A DNA stretch of 64,000 nucleotides from Cohnella rhizoplanae (GCF_948329515.1 NZ_CAOJCN010000001.1:62001-126000), one strand, 5' to 3'. Positions 34,838 through 44,168 are shown, numbered from the stretch's first letter. Numbers and translations are program-made. The notes: generated by a model from the letters alone, not told the origin.

Positions 34838-37800
34838 GGACAAGGAGGTCATCGACTTCGCGGAGCTGTCGGGAAACCGCCTGTTCCTCGTGTCCGGCAA
34901 TACGGGCGCGGGCAAGACGTCGATCTTCGACGCGATCTGCTTCGCCCTCTACGGCGAAGCGAGCGGCGAGGACCGCAGCGACGTCCGCATGCTGCGCAGC
35001 CAATTCGCCTCGGACGACCTGTATACGTCCGTCGAGTTCGAATTCGAGCTGAAGCGCCGGACGTACCGCATCCTGCGCCAGCTGCCGCACGTGAAGACCG
35101 GCAACAAGAGCCCGACGGGGGAGAAGTACGAGTTCGTCGAGACGACCGGGGGCACGGAGGCGATGATGGTCGACCGCCATGCCGTCCGGCAGATCAACGA
35201 CCGGATGCAGAGCCTGCTCGGACTCACCAAGGAGCAGTTCAGCCAGATCGTCATGCTGCCGCAGGGCGAATTCCGCAAGCTGCTCACTTCGGATACCGAG
35301 AACAAAGAGGAGATCATGCGGCGCATCTTCCGCACGCATCTGTTCAAGTTCGTCGCCGAGTATCTGAACGAGAAACGCAAGGCGTCGCAGTCCGCCTGGG
35401 AGCTCGCAAAGCGGGACCTCGACATGCACGCGGCGAATTTGAAGCTCTCGCTGGCGCAGCGGGAAGGGTCCGAGCTCGCGCGCGTGCTGGGCCAGGAGCA
35501 CTTCAACGTGCATCAGGTGCTCGAGGCGCTGGACGCGGAGATGGCCTATTACGAAGGCGAGAAGACCGCGCGCGAGGCCAGGCTGGCCGAAGAGAGCCGG
35601 CTTCACAAGGCGCAGGTCGAGCGCTATCATGCGGCCGCGCGGGTGAACGAGCTGTACGGCGAGCTGGACCGCAAGACCGGGGAGCGCGAGACGTTCGAGG
35701 CGCGCATACCCGAGATCGAGGGGAAGAAGCGGCGCCTTGCCCTGGCGGAGAAAACGCTGCCGCTGGAGGTCAGGGAGCGGCTGCGCGAGAGCGCGAAGGT
35801 ACAGTCGGCCGCGGCCGAGGGGCTCATGCAGTCGGCCGCGGAGGCGTCGGGGCGCGCAGCGGCGGAGCTCGCCGCCGCGCGGGAGCGCCACGCGCACGAG
35901 GAGGCGCGCGCGGAGCGGCGCGAAGCGCTGGTGCGGGAGCTGGAGCGGCTCGCGCGCGACCTGCCGTCCGTCCGGGAGCTCGAGGAGCGCCGGGCTGCGC
36001 TCGTCCGGCTTGAACGCGAGGCCGCCGCGGCGCTGCGGGAGCAGCAGGCGGCGGAGACCGCGGCAGCCGCCCGGCAGGAGTCGCGCAGGGCGCTGTCGGA
36101 GCGCGCGCGGCAATCCGAGGAGGCGGTGCGCGGGCTGCCGGCGCTCGCCGAGCGCTTCGAGCGGATGCTGCAGGAGGCGACGCTGCTGCGCGAGTACGTA
36201 CTGCTGAAGCGCGCGGCGGTCGCGCAGGCCGCGGAGGAAGCCGGGCTGCGCCTCGCGCACGAGGAGGCCGCGCAGCGGTATCTGGCGTTCGAGGCCGGAT
36301 GGCTCGAGGGCCAGGCCGGACAGCTCGCCGCGCATCTGCATGACGGCAAGCCCTGTCCCGTCTGCGGCAGCGAGGCGCATCCCCGTCCGGCGGAGCCGCC
36401 GGCCGACATGCCGACGCGCGAGGCGCTCGACCGTCAGCGCGCCGACAAGGCCGAGCGGGAGACGCTGTATCTGGCGGCCAAGGCGAAGCGGGAGCATACG
36501 GACGCGCAGCTGAGGGACAAAGCGGGAGAGATCGAGCGAGGCGGGCGCGATCCGGGGCAGGCCGAGGCGGCGTACGCGGAGCTCGTCGAGGCCGGCAAGC
36601 GGATGCGCGTCGAAGTCGACGGGCTTAAGGCCGAGCAGACGGCGCTGGACGAGCTGCGGCGCAAGCTGGCGGAGGAGGAATCCGCGCTGGAGGCCGCGGT
36701 CGCGGACAAGGAGCGGCGGGCTGCCTTGTCGCAGGAGCGGCGGACGGCGTATGCGGCGGAGCAGGCGGTCTACGAACGGACGCTGGCCGGTCTGCCCGAG
36801 GGGCACCGGACGCTCGAGGCGCTGCAGCGGCTGCTTCGGGAGGCGGAGCAGGAAACGGAGCGTCTGGATACGGCCTGGCGGCTCGCGCAGGAGCAGCTGC
36901 GGCTGGCGGGGGAGCGCCATGCGGCGGCGGCGGCCCACCGGGATGGCGCGGAGCGGCAGCACGTCGAGGCGGTCGCGCGGCTGTCGGAGGCGGAGGGCGA
37001 CTTCGCCGCTGAGCTGGCCAAGGCCGGCTTCGTCTCGGAGGCGGACTACCGGGCGGGCAAGCTGCCGGAACGGGACATCGCGGACATGAAGGCGGAGATC
37101 GAGCGGTTCCTGGCCGGCCTGGCGGCGGTCGCCAGGCAGATCGAAGATCTGGGCATACAGCTGCAAGGCAAGGAACGGGCGGATCTGGCGGCGCTCGCGG
37201 AGGAAGCGGAGCGGACGGAGCGGCAGGCGGAGGCGACGCGCCTATCCCTGCGAGAGGCGCAGGCCTATCTGGAAAAGGGCGCCGAAGGTCGTGCCAAGCT
37301 GCTGGAGGCCGAGGAGAAGTGGCGGCAGTCGGAGCGGGATTTCCAGCTCGTCAAGGATCTGTACGACGTCGTGCGCGGGGACAACCGGCACAAGATCTCG
37401 TTCGAACGGTACCTGCTCGTCGAATTCCTCGATCGGATCCTGTCGGCGGCCAACTTGCGTCTGCGCACAATATCGGGTGGACAGTTCTATCTCGTCCGCA
37501 GCGACCGCCGGGAGAAGCACGGCAAGCAGAGCGGTCTCGGGCTCGACGTCTTCGACAACTATACGGGCCAGCTCCGCGACGTGAAGACGCTGTCCGGCGG
37601 CGAGAAGTTCAACGCGTCGCTCTGCCTCGCGCTCGGCATGGCCGACGTGATCCAGGCCTACGAGGGCGGCGTGTCGCTCGAGACGATGTTCATCGACGAA
37701 GGCTTCGGCTCGCTCGACGAAGAGTCGCTGAGCAAGGCGGTCGATACGCTCATCCAGCTCCAGCAGACCGGACGGATGATCGGCATCATCTCGCACGTTC

Positions 37801-37886
37801 AGGAGCTCAAGCAGGCGATCCCGGCGGTGCTCGAGGTGAAAAAGTCGGCCGACGGCTGCAGCTATACGAGGTTCCGGATAAGCTAA
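34794..37886 (+). CDS. sbcC: Exonuclease SbcCD, ATPase subunit SbcC
   Basis: A 1030-residue SMC-like ATPase. Walker A is GNTGAGKTS near residue 37, followed by the Q-loop and about 700 residues of coiled coil rich in Glu, Arg and Ala. The zinc hook Cys521-Pro-Val-Cys524 lies at the apex. The ABC signature LSGGEKFNASL and Walker B MFIDEGFGSLDEE are near the C-terminus. The start chosen at 34794 is 9 bases after AGGAGG; an ATG at 34785 abuts the site. The coding sequence is extremely GC-rich in the coiled-coil part. Confidence 0.97.
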   Translation: MMPLRLTMTAFGPYKDKEVIDFAELSGNRLFLVSGNTGAGKTSIFDAICFALYGEASGEDRSDVRMLRSQFASDDLYTSVEFEFELKRRTYRILRQLPHVKTGNKSPTGEKYEFVETTGGTEAMMVDRHAVRQINDRMQSLLGLTKEQFSQIVMLPQGEFRKLLTSDTENKEEIMRRIFRTHLFKFVAEYLNEKRKASQSAWELAKRDLDMHAANLKLSLAQREGSELARVLGQEHFNVHQVLEALDAEMAYYEGEKTAREARLAEESRLHKAQVERYHAAARVNELYGELDRKTGERETFEARIPEIEGKKRRLALAEKTLPLEVRERLRESAKVQSAAAEGLMQSAAEASGRAAAELAAARERHAHEEARAERREALVRELERLARDLPSVRELEERRAALVRLEREAAAALREQQAAETAAAARQESRRALSERARQSEEAVRGLPALAERFERMLQEATLLREYVLLKRAAVAQAAEEAGLRLAHEEAAQRYLAFEAGWLEGQAGQLAAHLHDGKPCPVCGSEAHPRPAEPPADMPTREALDRQRADKAERETLYLAAKAKREHTDAQLRDKAGEIERGGRDPGQAEAAYAELVEAGKRMRVEVDGLKAEQTALDELRRKLAEEESALEAAVADKERRAALSQERRTAYAAEQAVYERTLAGLPEGHRTLEALQRLLREAEQETERLDTAWRLAQEQLRLAGERHAAAAAHRDGAERQHVEAVARLSEAEGDFAAELAKAGFVSEADYRAGKLPERDIADMKAEIERFLAGLAAVARQIEDLGIQLQGKERADLAALAEEAERTERQAEATRLSLREAQAYLEKGAEGRAKLLEAEEKWRQSERDFQLVKDLYDVVRGDNRHKISFERYLLVEFLDRILSAANLRLRTISGGQFYLVRSDRREKHGKQSGLGLDVFDNYTGQLRDVKTLSGGEKFNASLCLALGMADVIQAYEGGVSLETMFIDEGFGSLDEESLSKAVDTLIQLQQTGRMIGIISHVQELKQAIPAVLEVKKSADGCSYTRFRIS

Positions 37887-37980
37887 ACCGAACCCAATTG
37901 GGCCGCAGGCAGGCATCCTCTGTCTATACCTGCGCCTACCGTCATATACATGGAACAAAAAGGCGAGAGGTGTGGGGCGT

Positions 37981-38331
37981 TTGGACAAGGCTGCGGTCAA
38001 ACGGTATTACGACCTGAAGAGCAAACAGAAGGAGATCGAGAAGGAGCTGTCGGAGCTGCGCGGGGAGATCCTGGCATTTTGCGAGACGGAAGGGCTGTCC
38101 CAGACGGAGCTCGGCGGCTACAAGGTGAAGATTGTGCATCAGGAGCGTAGGGAATACGACGATCAGAAGCTCCAAGCGGCGCTGCCCGACGACGAGCTGT
38201 GGCGGCTCGTGTCCCGCGCGGATCCGTCCAAGATCTCGGGGCTCGTGAAGCTGAACGTCGTTAAGGAGGAGCAGCTTTTCGGAACGTACGATCTGAAGAA
38301 GATCGCGCTGGTGCAGGTGGAGCGGGAATAA
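37981..38331 (+). CDS. Small coiled-coil protein downstream of sbcC, unknown
   Basis: A 116-residue hydrophilic protein. An N-terminal helix (about 1-35, YYDLKSKQKEIEKELSELRG) has heptad character, followed by a mixed domain with VHQERREYDDQKLQAAL and a C-terminus KKIALVQVERE. Start TTG at 37981 lies eight bases after AGAGGTG; GTG 37972 is an alternative. It follows sbcC by 94 bases and ends with a clear terminator, so it may be read with sbcDC. I do not recognise the family; the shape recalls phage-derived DNA-metabolism accessory proteins, but that is speculation. Confidence 0.7.
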   Translation: MDKAAVKRYYDLKSKQKEIEKELSELRGEILAFCETEGLSQTELGGYKVKIVHQERREYDDQKLQAALPDDELWRLVSRADPSKISGLVKLNVVKEEQLFGTYDLKKIALVQVERE

Positions 38332-38360
38332 TCGCGTATTGACCTCTTAAAAAGAATTAT

Positions 38361-38395
38361 AACTGACCCTTTGTTAGGGGTCAGTTTTCTTTTAT
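38361..38395 (+). terminator. Terminator after the sbcDC region
   Basis: AACTGACCC (38361-38369) pairs with GGGTCAGTT (38378-38386), followed by TTCTTTTAT. Confidence 0.9.
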
Positions 38396-38436
38396 ATTCG
38401 AATTATCCCCAAGTTGGCGAAAGGCGGCACGAAGAA

Positions 38437-39075
38437 ATGGAAACGCAAATCAATTTAAAGCACGAGTTTGGCAGAGGCATAACGCCTGAACGATTCATGG
38501 ACGGCATGGAGACGAGAACGATGGCGCTGAGCGGCATTCCCGATACGAAGGCGCGCTTTGCGGACATTTACGAAGGATTTGCCTGGCCTGATGACGGCGC
38601 GAGCCGTTCCTTTTTCGAGGAAATGCGGGATAAGCACGATCTGTGCGTCTTCCTGCTTTGCACGGACTGGTGCCCCGACGTCATCTGGAACGTGCCCGTG
38701 CTGCTGCGCGTCATGGAGCAAGCGGGCATCCCCGTCGAAGTGCTGCCTATGGAGGCGCACCCGGATACGATGGACTGCTTTCTGACGGACGGCGGCCGCG
38801 CGCAGCCGATCGCCGCGTTCGTCCAGCGGGACGGCGAAGTGCTGGGCCGCTGGGGCGCGCGTCCGGCTTATATTCAAGCCGTCATGGACCGCTTCAAGCG
38901 CGAATGCCCGGACAAGCAGGCGCCTGCCTACAGAGAGAGCCTGGATCGCGCATACCGGGAGATCGGCGAGCTGTATAACGAGGGCGACGGCTATCAAGCG
39001 GCGATCGTTCAGGAGCTGGAGGCGCTGATCCGAGGGTTTGGGGCGCGCGTTTGGCGGGCAGAGGACGAGAAGTAA
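38437..39075 (+). CDS. Thioredoxin-like protein lacking a CxxC pair
   Basis: A 212-residue protein with a thioredoxin fold of the Thioredoxin_9 type: LCVFLLCTDWCPDV on the active-site strand/helix, NVPVLLRVMEQAGIPVEVLP, and a cis-Pro region QPIAAFV. The active site has WCPDV, so the second cysteine of CxxC is missing; it is unlikely to be an ordinary disulfide reductase. About 60 residues precede the fold and a helical tail follows. The start ATG 38437 is near a weak AAAGGCGG. It is probably cotranscribed with the EamA gene six bases after its stop. Confidence 0.82.
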   Translation: METQINLKHEFGRGITPERFMDGMETRTMALSGIPDTKARFADIYEGFAWPDDGASRSFFEEMRDKHDLCVFLLCTDWCPDVIWNVPVLLRVMEQAGIPVEVLPMEAHPDTMDCFLTDGGRAQPIAAFVQRDGEVLGRWGARPAYIQAVMDRFKRECPDKQAPAYRESLDRAYREIGELYNEGDGYQAAIVQELEALIRGFGARVWRAEDEK

Positions 39076-39081
39076 GCGATC

Positions 39082-39987
39082 ATGCGGCAATCGTTATTTT
39101 CGATGTTGCTGCTGCTCGGGCTGATATGGGGCGGCTCCTATTATTTCATCAAGGTGCTCATCGAGGCATTCGGTCCCTGGACGATCGTAATGTTGCGGTC
39201 GGGGCTCGGCCTTGCCGTCATTTCCGTCTATATGGCGGCGTCGGGCAAGCCCTTCGGCTTCAAGGGACTGCCATGGGCCGCCGTCGCCGCCATGGCGATC
39301 GTGAATACATGCGTGCCGTGGGCGATCATCGGGTTCAGCGAGACGCGGATCGCGAGCGGGACGGCCGCCGTGCTTAACGCTACGACGCCGCTGTGGGCGC
39401 TTGCGCTTGGCATCCTTTTTTTCGGGACGACGGCTCGCAGGACGCATTGGACCGGAATGGCGTCAACCGCCGCCGGTCTGCTGACGCTGCTGGACTTCGG
39501 GCCGTCCGACGCTGCGCGCGTCGACGGGTTAGGGTTTGCCGGCATGCTCGCGGCCTCCTTTTTTTACGGGCTGGGCTCGCACTTGTCCAGACGCCTGCTG
39601 GACCGGATCACGCCTTACCAGGCCACTTTTTTCACGCTGCTATTATCGACGCTCGTTAGCGGCATCGCGGCATCGTTCTCCGAATCTTTCCCAATACGCG
39701 AACTGGCAGATCCGCGGCATCTTCTCGTACTCTTCGGTTTGGGCGTCTTCGGATCAGGACTGGCCTATATGATCTTTTACCGTCTTGTGCAAAAAGGAGG
39801 ACCGGAGTTCGCGACGACGGTGACCTATCTGCTGCCGGCTATTTCGCTGCTGTGGGGCTTCGCGTTGCTCCATGAGCCCTTGCGCTGGCATACGGCCGCC
39901 GGTCTCGTCCTGATTCTGGCTGGCGTATATCTCTCCTCGCGCGGCGCGCGCGGAGGCCCCGAGGCGGAACGGGGGCTGTCGGCTTAA
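39082..39987 (+). CDS. EamA/DMT family exporter
   Basis: A 301-residue membrane protein with ten predicted helices in two EamA repeats. The first repeat starts LLLLGLIWGGSYYFIKVLI and the second is around GMLAASFFYGLGSHLSRRLL; LPAISLLWGFALLHEP near the end is typical. DMT/EamA proteins export amino acids, drugs or metabolites. It converges with a MocR-type regulator gene 23 bases away; MocR regulators often control neighbouring EamA transporters, so the two probably formed one functional unit. Confidence 0.93.
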   Translation: MRQSLFSMLLLLGLIWGGSYYFIKVLIEAFGPWTIVMLRSGLGLAVISVYMAASGKPFGFKGLPWAAVAAMAIVNTCVPWAIIGFSETRIASGTAAVLNATTPLWALALGILFFGTTARRTHWTGMASTAAGLLTLLDFGPSDAARVDGLGFAGMLAASFFYGLGSHLSRRLLDRITPYQATFFTLLLSTLVSGIAASFSESFPIRELADPRHLLVLFGLGVFGSGLAYMIFYRLVQKGGPEFATTVTYLLPAISLLWGFALLHEPLRWHTAAGLVLILAGVYLSSRGARGGPEAERGLSA

Positions 39988-40010
39988 GTTTCTTATGGTC
40001 GCCGCGTCCT

Positions 40011-41429
40011 TTACTGCCACGCTCGTGCGAGCAGCCGGATGCCTTCCTCCATGTCCGCGGGGCTCACGCTCGCGAATCCCAGGTATAAGCGCGCCGCTGC
40101 GGTCGTCGGCTGACTCCGGTTTTCCCACATATTAAGAAAATCGCAGACGCGCACGCCGGCTGCGGCCGCAGACTCGACCAATTCCGTCGAAGACCGCGTT
40201 CCGCGAATCGTCAATTGAAGATGCAGTCCGGCGTTCTACCCCGTGATCAGGGCCCTGGAGCCGAGATGCGTCCGGATGAGCTCGATCAGAAGACCATGCC
40301 GCTTGCGGTACAGACTCCGCATCCGGCGGATGTGGCGGTACCAATGGCCTTGCTCAATAAAAGACTGCATCGCCCACTGTTCGACGCGGGAAGGGGCATG
40401 CAGCACTTCGCGGGGCAGTCTCGACAGGCGCTCGGTAAGCTCGAGGGGCAATACCATGTAATTGAGTCGAACGGCGGGCGAAAATGCTTTGGAAAACGTG
40501 CCCACGTAGACGACCCTTCCGTGCGCGTCCAAGCCCTGCAGGGAGGGAATCGGTTTGCCGACATACCGGAACTCCCCGTCGTAGTCGTCTTCGATTACGT
40601 AGGCGTCCCGGGCCTCCGCCCAGCGAAGCAGCCGTTCGCGCGCCGGGTAGGGCATGACGCTGCCGGTCGGGAATTGGTGGGACGGCGTGACATAGACAGC
40701 CTCGGCATCGCTTGCCTCCAGCGCGTCCAGATCGAGCCCATGGTCGCCGACGGGGATCGGGAGGGGCGCGCAGCCGTTCAGCGTCAATTGATCCCGCACC
40801 AAATTGTAGCCTGGCGCCTCCATCGCAACCCGGCTGCGTCCGGCGAGCAGCTTGGCCGCGATCCCGACGCTATAGGCCATGCCCGAGCCGACGACGATCC
40901 TGTCGGCATCGCATCGTACGCCCCGCGAGCTGCCGAGATACTCGGCGATGGCACGCCGGAGTCCTGGTTCCCCCCGCGGGTCGCCATAGCTGCCCATCTC
41001 TCCGGCGCGGTCCGAGACCGCATCCCTGAGCAGCTTCTGCCATGTGCGCACAGGAAACGCGTTAGCATCAAGCTTCGTCGGATCGAAGTCGATCATCCGG
41101 TCAGAGGCGGGGGCCGAATCGGTCGACGCCGAAGCCTGGCGGCGCTCGGAATGCGTGCTTTGATCGGGCGACTGATCTGACAAGGGCAGCGGATTCGCCG
41201 CGTAGAGGCCGGATCGGGGTCTGCTAACCGCATAGCCTTCGGCCGTCAGCATCTGGAAGGCGGTCTCGACGGGCGTCTTGCTGATGTTGAGCTGCTGTCT
41301 CAGCGCGCGGACGGACGGCAGCCTCGCGCCGTCCGGAATGGTGCCGTCCCGGATGCGCGCCCGAATCTGCGAATAAAGATGGAGATAGATCGGTTTGTCG
41401 TCGGATTCCGGCAGTAGGATGTCGAACAT
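40011..41429 (-). pseudogene. MocR-type GntR/aminotransferase regulator with in-frame amber codon
   Basis: The full frame is 472 codons, the normal MocR length. The N-terminal winged helix (about 5-75, YLHLYSQIRARIRDG, RLPSVRALRQQLNISKTPV) joins a fold-type I aminotransferase domain (about 100-470) with EDDYDGEFRY and the PLP lysine in GTFSKAFSPAVRL. A TAG at 40236-40238 interrupts it after residue 397. The same frame continues as NAGLHLQLTIRG to a natural end at 40011. The family usually has a GENAGLH-type segment there, so one base change (GAG to TAG) explains the stop. The product, if made, lacks its last 74 residues. Confidence 0.88.
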
Positions 41430-41577
41430 GGCGTAAGCTCCGTTTCGCTAGGATGGTCAGATTCTATTGTACAAAAAGAATCGCCAGGCTGCCTATCGCG
41501 CAAACCGTCCGTACATTTCGAGAACACCGGTCAATTCGGTCTGCGACTATGCGATAATGCTTCTTGCTTCCCAAGGC

Positions 41578-41597
41578 TAATATATCATGATATATTA
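41578..41597. promoter_or_regulatory. Perfect 20-bp palindrome, candidate regulator operator
   Basis: TAATATATCATGATATATTA is a perfect palindrome 40 bases before the GntR-family gene. It is AT-rich in GC-rich surroundings and suits a dimeric winged-helix protein, most simply autoregulation by that gene. Loosely similar half-sites occur in the AT-rich promoter region at 42935-42990. Confidence 0.7.
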
Positions 41598-41637
41598 ATT
41601 TCATACGAATCAGAAGTGATTACGGGAGTGTTGCGGC

Positions 41638-42789
41638 ATGTCGGGACCGATGTACGAGAAAATATACGAGGCGCTTAAAGAAGAGATCCAAGCGGGGCAA
41701 TACGGCGTTGGCGACCGGGTGCCGTCTGAGAAAGAACTGGCGGACGCGTACAGCGTCAGCCGAATTACGAGTAAAAAGGCGCTCGAGCTGCTCGCGGAGG
41801 CGGGCATCATCGTCCGCAAGCCGGGCAAGGGGTCGTTCGTTGCGGATCCGGCGGCGCGGCCTTCGACGCCGTCGCTTGCGTCCGTCGCCCGAGGCGGCAG
41901 AGGCGGCAATGAGGCGGGACTGCTGATCGGGCTCGTCATGACGGATTTCGGCGACAGCTACGGCACGGGACTGATCTACGGTCTGGAGGAAGCGACCAGG
42001 CAGCATCACAGTTATCTGATTCTTCGGCGCACCTTCGGCATTCCCGCGTACGAGGAAGAAGCGATCAAAGGATTGCTGGAGCTCGGCGTCGACGGTCTGA
42101 TCATATTTCCGGCGCAGGGCGAGTACTTCAACCCGGAGATCTTGAAGCTGGTCATCGACAAGTTTCCGTTCGTGCTCGTAGACCGTCACCTGAAAGGCAT
42201 ATCCGCGGGCTCGATCAGCACGGATAACGTCGCCGGAGCCAAACGGGGCGTCGATTATTTATTCGAGCTGGGCCATCGTCATATTGCCCTGCTGTCTCCG
42301 CCGCCGATGGACACGACCGCGGTCGAGGACCGCATCGAAGGCTTCGTGCAGGCCCATGCGGAGAAGGGCGTCATCGTCGACCGGGAGCTGTGGCTCGACG
42401 ATATTACGTCGACGCTGCCGAATGCCTATAACGAAGAGAACAAGGCAAAGGATATCGAAAAGGTCAAGCGCCTGCTGCTTGCCCAACCCCATATCACGGC
42501 TTTTTTCGCCATGGAGTACAACATCGCCCTGCTCGCCGCCGAAGCCGCCAGGCAGCTGAACCTGGACGTGCCAAGCGACCTGTCGATCGTTTGCTTCGAC
42601 TGCCCGGCCAGCAGCGGCGATTATCCGTTCACGCATCTGCGTCAGAATCAGGAAGAGATCGGACGTCTGGCATTCGACAACGTGCTCCGTCTGCGTGCAG
42701 GCGAGAATCTGCCGGGGAAGATCGCGCTGGAGGCGCAGCTCGTGCCCGGAGCATCGACTGCGGTCTCCGTCGGGAAGGTATCTTCCTGA
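41638..42789 (+). CDS. GntR/LacI-type sugar-responsive transcriptional regulator
   Basis: A 383-residue regulator. A GntR winged helix (about 4-72, GDRVPSEKELADAYSVSRIT, KPGKGSFVA) is fused to a LacI-like periplasmic-binding domain (about 95-375, GLVMTDFGDSYG, VDRHLKGISAGSISTDNVAG, DLSIVCFDCPAS). This is the AraR architecture, where a sugar relieves repression. It lies directly before the GH76/GH125/ABC operon and has a 20-bp palindrome in its own promoter region, so it is probably the repressor of that operon. The ATG follows GGGAGTG. Confidence 0.92.
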   Translation: MSGPMYEKIYEALKEEIQAGQYGVGDRVPSEKELADAYSVSRITSKKALELLAEAGIIVRKPGKGSFVADPAARPSTPSLASVARGGRGGNEAGLLIGLVMTDFGDSYGTGLIYGLEEATRQHHSYLILRRTFGIPAYEEEAIKGLLELGVDGLIIFPAQGEYFNPEILKLVIDKFPFVLVDRHLKGISAGSISTDNVAGAKRGVDYLFELGHRHIALLSPPPMDTTAVEDRIEGFVQAHAEKGVIVDRELWLDDITSTLPNAYNEENKAKDIEKVKRLLLAQPHITAFFAMEYNIALLAAEAARQLNLDVPSDLSIVCFDCPASSGDYPFTHLRQNQEEIGRLAFDNVLRLRAGENLPGKIALEAQLVPGASTAVSVGKVSS

Positions 42790-42884
42790 CGCGAGCGTGC
42801 CGGCGCTCCGGCTCTGTTCTCCGAGGCGCGATAGGGGGCGCTAGGCGTTCCGGATGTTCGGCCGATAAAATATAACTTAGGGGG

Positions 42885-42914
42885 AAAGGCCCGGGCGCAT
42901 GCGGGGCCTTTTTT
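42885..42914 (+). terminator. Terminator of the regulator gene
   Basis: AAAGGCCC pairs with GGGCCTTT around a GC-rich loop, followed by a T-run ending TTTTTG. Confidence 0.75.
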
Positions 42915-42982
42915 GCATAAAGCTTTAATAACGTTAATAGTATATCAATATAAAATTAATTTCATTTTTAATATATAACATA

Positions 42983-43011
42983 TTGACATTAAGCTATTAT
43001 GACATTATATT
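42983..43011 (+). promoter_or_regulatory. SigA promoter of the mannan operon
   Basis: TTGACA (42983-42988) and TATATT (43006-43011), 17 bp apart, in a stretch of about 100 bases that is strikingly AT-rich (42915-43015). Confidence 0.8.
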
Positions 43012-43017
43012 GTGTCT

Positions 43018-43031
43018 TGTAAGCGCTTAAG
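43018..43031 (+). promoter_or_regulatory. Catabolite-responsive element (cre, CcpA site)
   Basis: TGTAAGCGCTTAAG matches the strong cre TGTAAGCGCTTACA at 12 of 14 positions. It covers the predicted transcription start, so CcpA with HPr-Ser-P should block initiation when a preferred sugar is present. Confidence 0.8.
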
Positions 43032-43051
43032 AAACGGGAGGTTGAGTACCG

Positions 43052-44134
43052 GTGAACCAAACAAGCAGCGCCCCTGTCTTCGCCGCGCCGGAAACCCGGA
43101 GGGCAAGAGCGGAGACGGCACAGGAAGAACTGGTCTATAGCTTTTGGAACGAAGCGCTTGGCATCATGAATCAGGCGGCTCCCTATGAGCCTGGCTGCAA
43201 TGATCATTTCATCTACTGGTGGCATGCCCACGCGATCGACGCGCTAGCCGACGGCTTCGAGCGGACGAGAGACCCTGCGTACCTGAAGCGGATCGATCGG
43301 ATCGTAGCGGGCGTGCGCCAGCTCAACGGCGGGACGCTGCTGCACAACTACTACGACGACATGGAATGGATGGCTTTGGCGCTGCTGCGCGTGTTCGACG
43401 CCGCCAAGCGCGAGCAGGACCGCAAGAACGCCGGCGTACTGTGGGAGAGCATCAAGACCGCTTGGAACGGTCATATGGGCGGCGGCATGGCGTGGAAGAA
43501 GGACCAGCCGGATTACAAAAATACGCCGGCCAACGCGCCGGCGTCGATCCTGGCCTCCCGTCTCTATCAGCGGTTCGGCGACCGTGAGGATCTCGAATGG
43601 GCGAAGCGGATCTATGCGTGGAACAAAGAGAACCTCGTCGATCCGGCTACAGGCTTCGTCTGGGACGGCATGAACCGGCTGGGCGACGGCAAGATCGACC
43701 TCGACTGGGCGTACACGTACTGCCAGGGCGTATTCATCGGGGCCGGCATCGAGCTCTATCGCATCACCGGCCGGACCGAATATTTGGAGGATGCGGTACG
43801 TACCGCCACGACCGCGATCGGACGGTTCGCCGACCCGTTGACGGGCCTGCTCCCGGACGAGGGGAAGGACGATTGCGGTCTGTTCAAGGGCATCTTCGTT
43901 CGGTACTTGCGCGAGCTGCTGCTGCTTCGTCCGGAACTGACGCAGATTCGCCGGCTGATCGCGGTGAACGCGGACGCCCTGTGGCGAACGGGACGCAGCG
44001 GGCAGGGGTTGATCGCGAGGGCCTGGACCGGGCCGGTCGAGCCGCAGGTCCAGCTGTGCGCCCAGCTCAGCGGTCTCATGCTGCTCGAGATGGATGCGGC
44101 GCTTCCATGTACAGAGGTCACGGAAAAGCAATAA
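43052..44134 (+). CDS. Intracellular GH76 glycosidase (alpha-1,6-mannanase family)
   Basis: A 360-residue (alpha/alpha)6-barrel glycosidase. The catalytic aspartate pair of GH76 is Asp102-Asp103 in YYDDMEWMAL; GFVWDGMNRLGDG and YCQGVFIGAGIELYR are further family blocks. GH76 enzymes hydrolyse alpha-1,6-mannoside bonds of yeast and related mannans. There is no signal peptide, so it acts in the cytoplasm on imported oligosaccharides. The start is GTG, ten bases after GGGAGG. It is the first gene of an operon with GH125, ABC importer genes and a second GH76. Confidence 0.92.
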   Translation: MNQTSSAPVFAAPETRRARAETAQEELVYSFWNEALGIMNQAAPYEPGCNDHFIYWWHAHAIDALADGFERTRDPAYLKRIDRIVAGVRQLNGGTLLHNYYDDMEWMALALLRVFDAAKREQDRKNAGVLWESIKTAWNGHMGGGMAWKKDQPDYKNTPANAPASILASRLYQRFGDREDLEWAKRIYAWNKENLVDPATGFVWDGMNRLGDGKIDLDWAYTYCQGVFIGAGIELYRITGRTEYLEDAVRTATTAIGRFADPLTGLLPDEGKDDCGLFKGIFVRYLRELLLLRPELTQIRRLIAVNADALWRTGRSGQGLIARAWTGPVEPQVQLCAQLSGLMLLEMDAALPCTEVTEKQ

Positions 44135-44168
44135 AAAACAGACGATACAATTCGGAGGATGGCAGACC

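Noticed and set aside
34803..37166. 787-codon open frame antisense to sbcC
   Set aside because: Leu/Arg-rich complement of a GC-rich coiled coil; no sign of translation.
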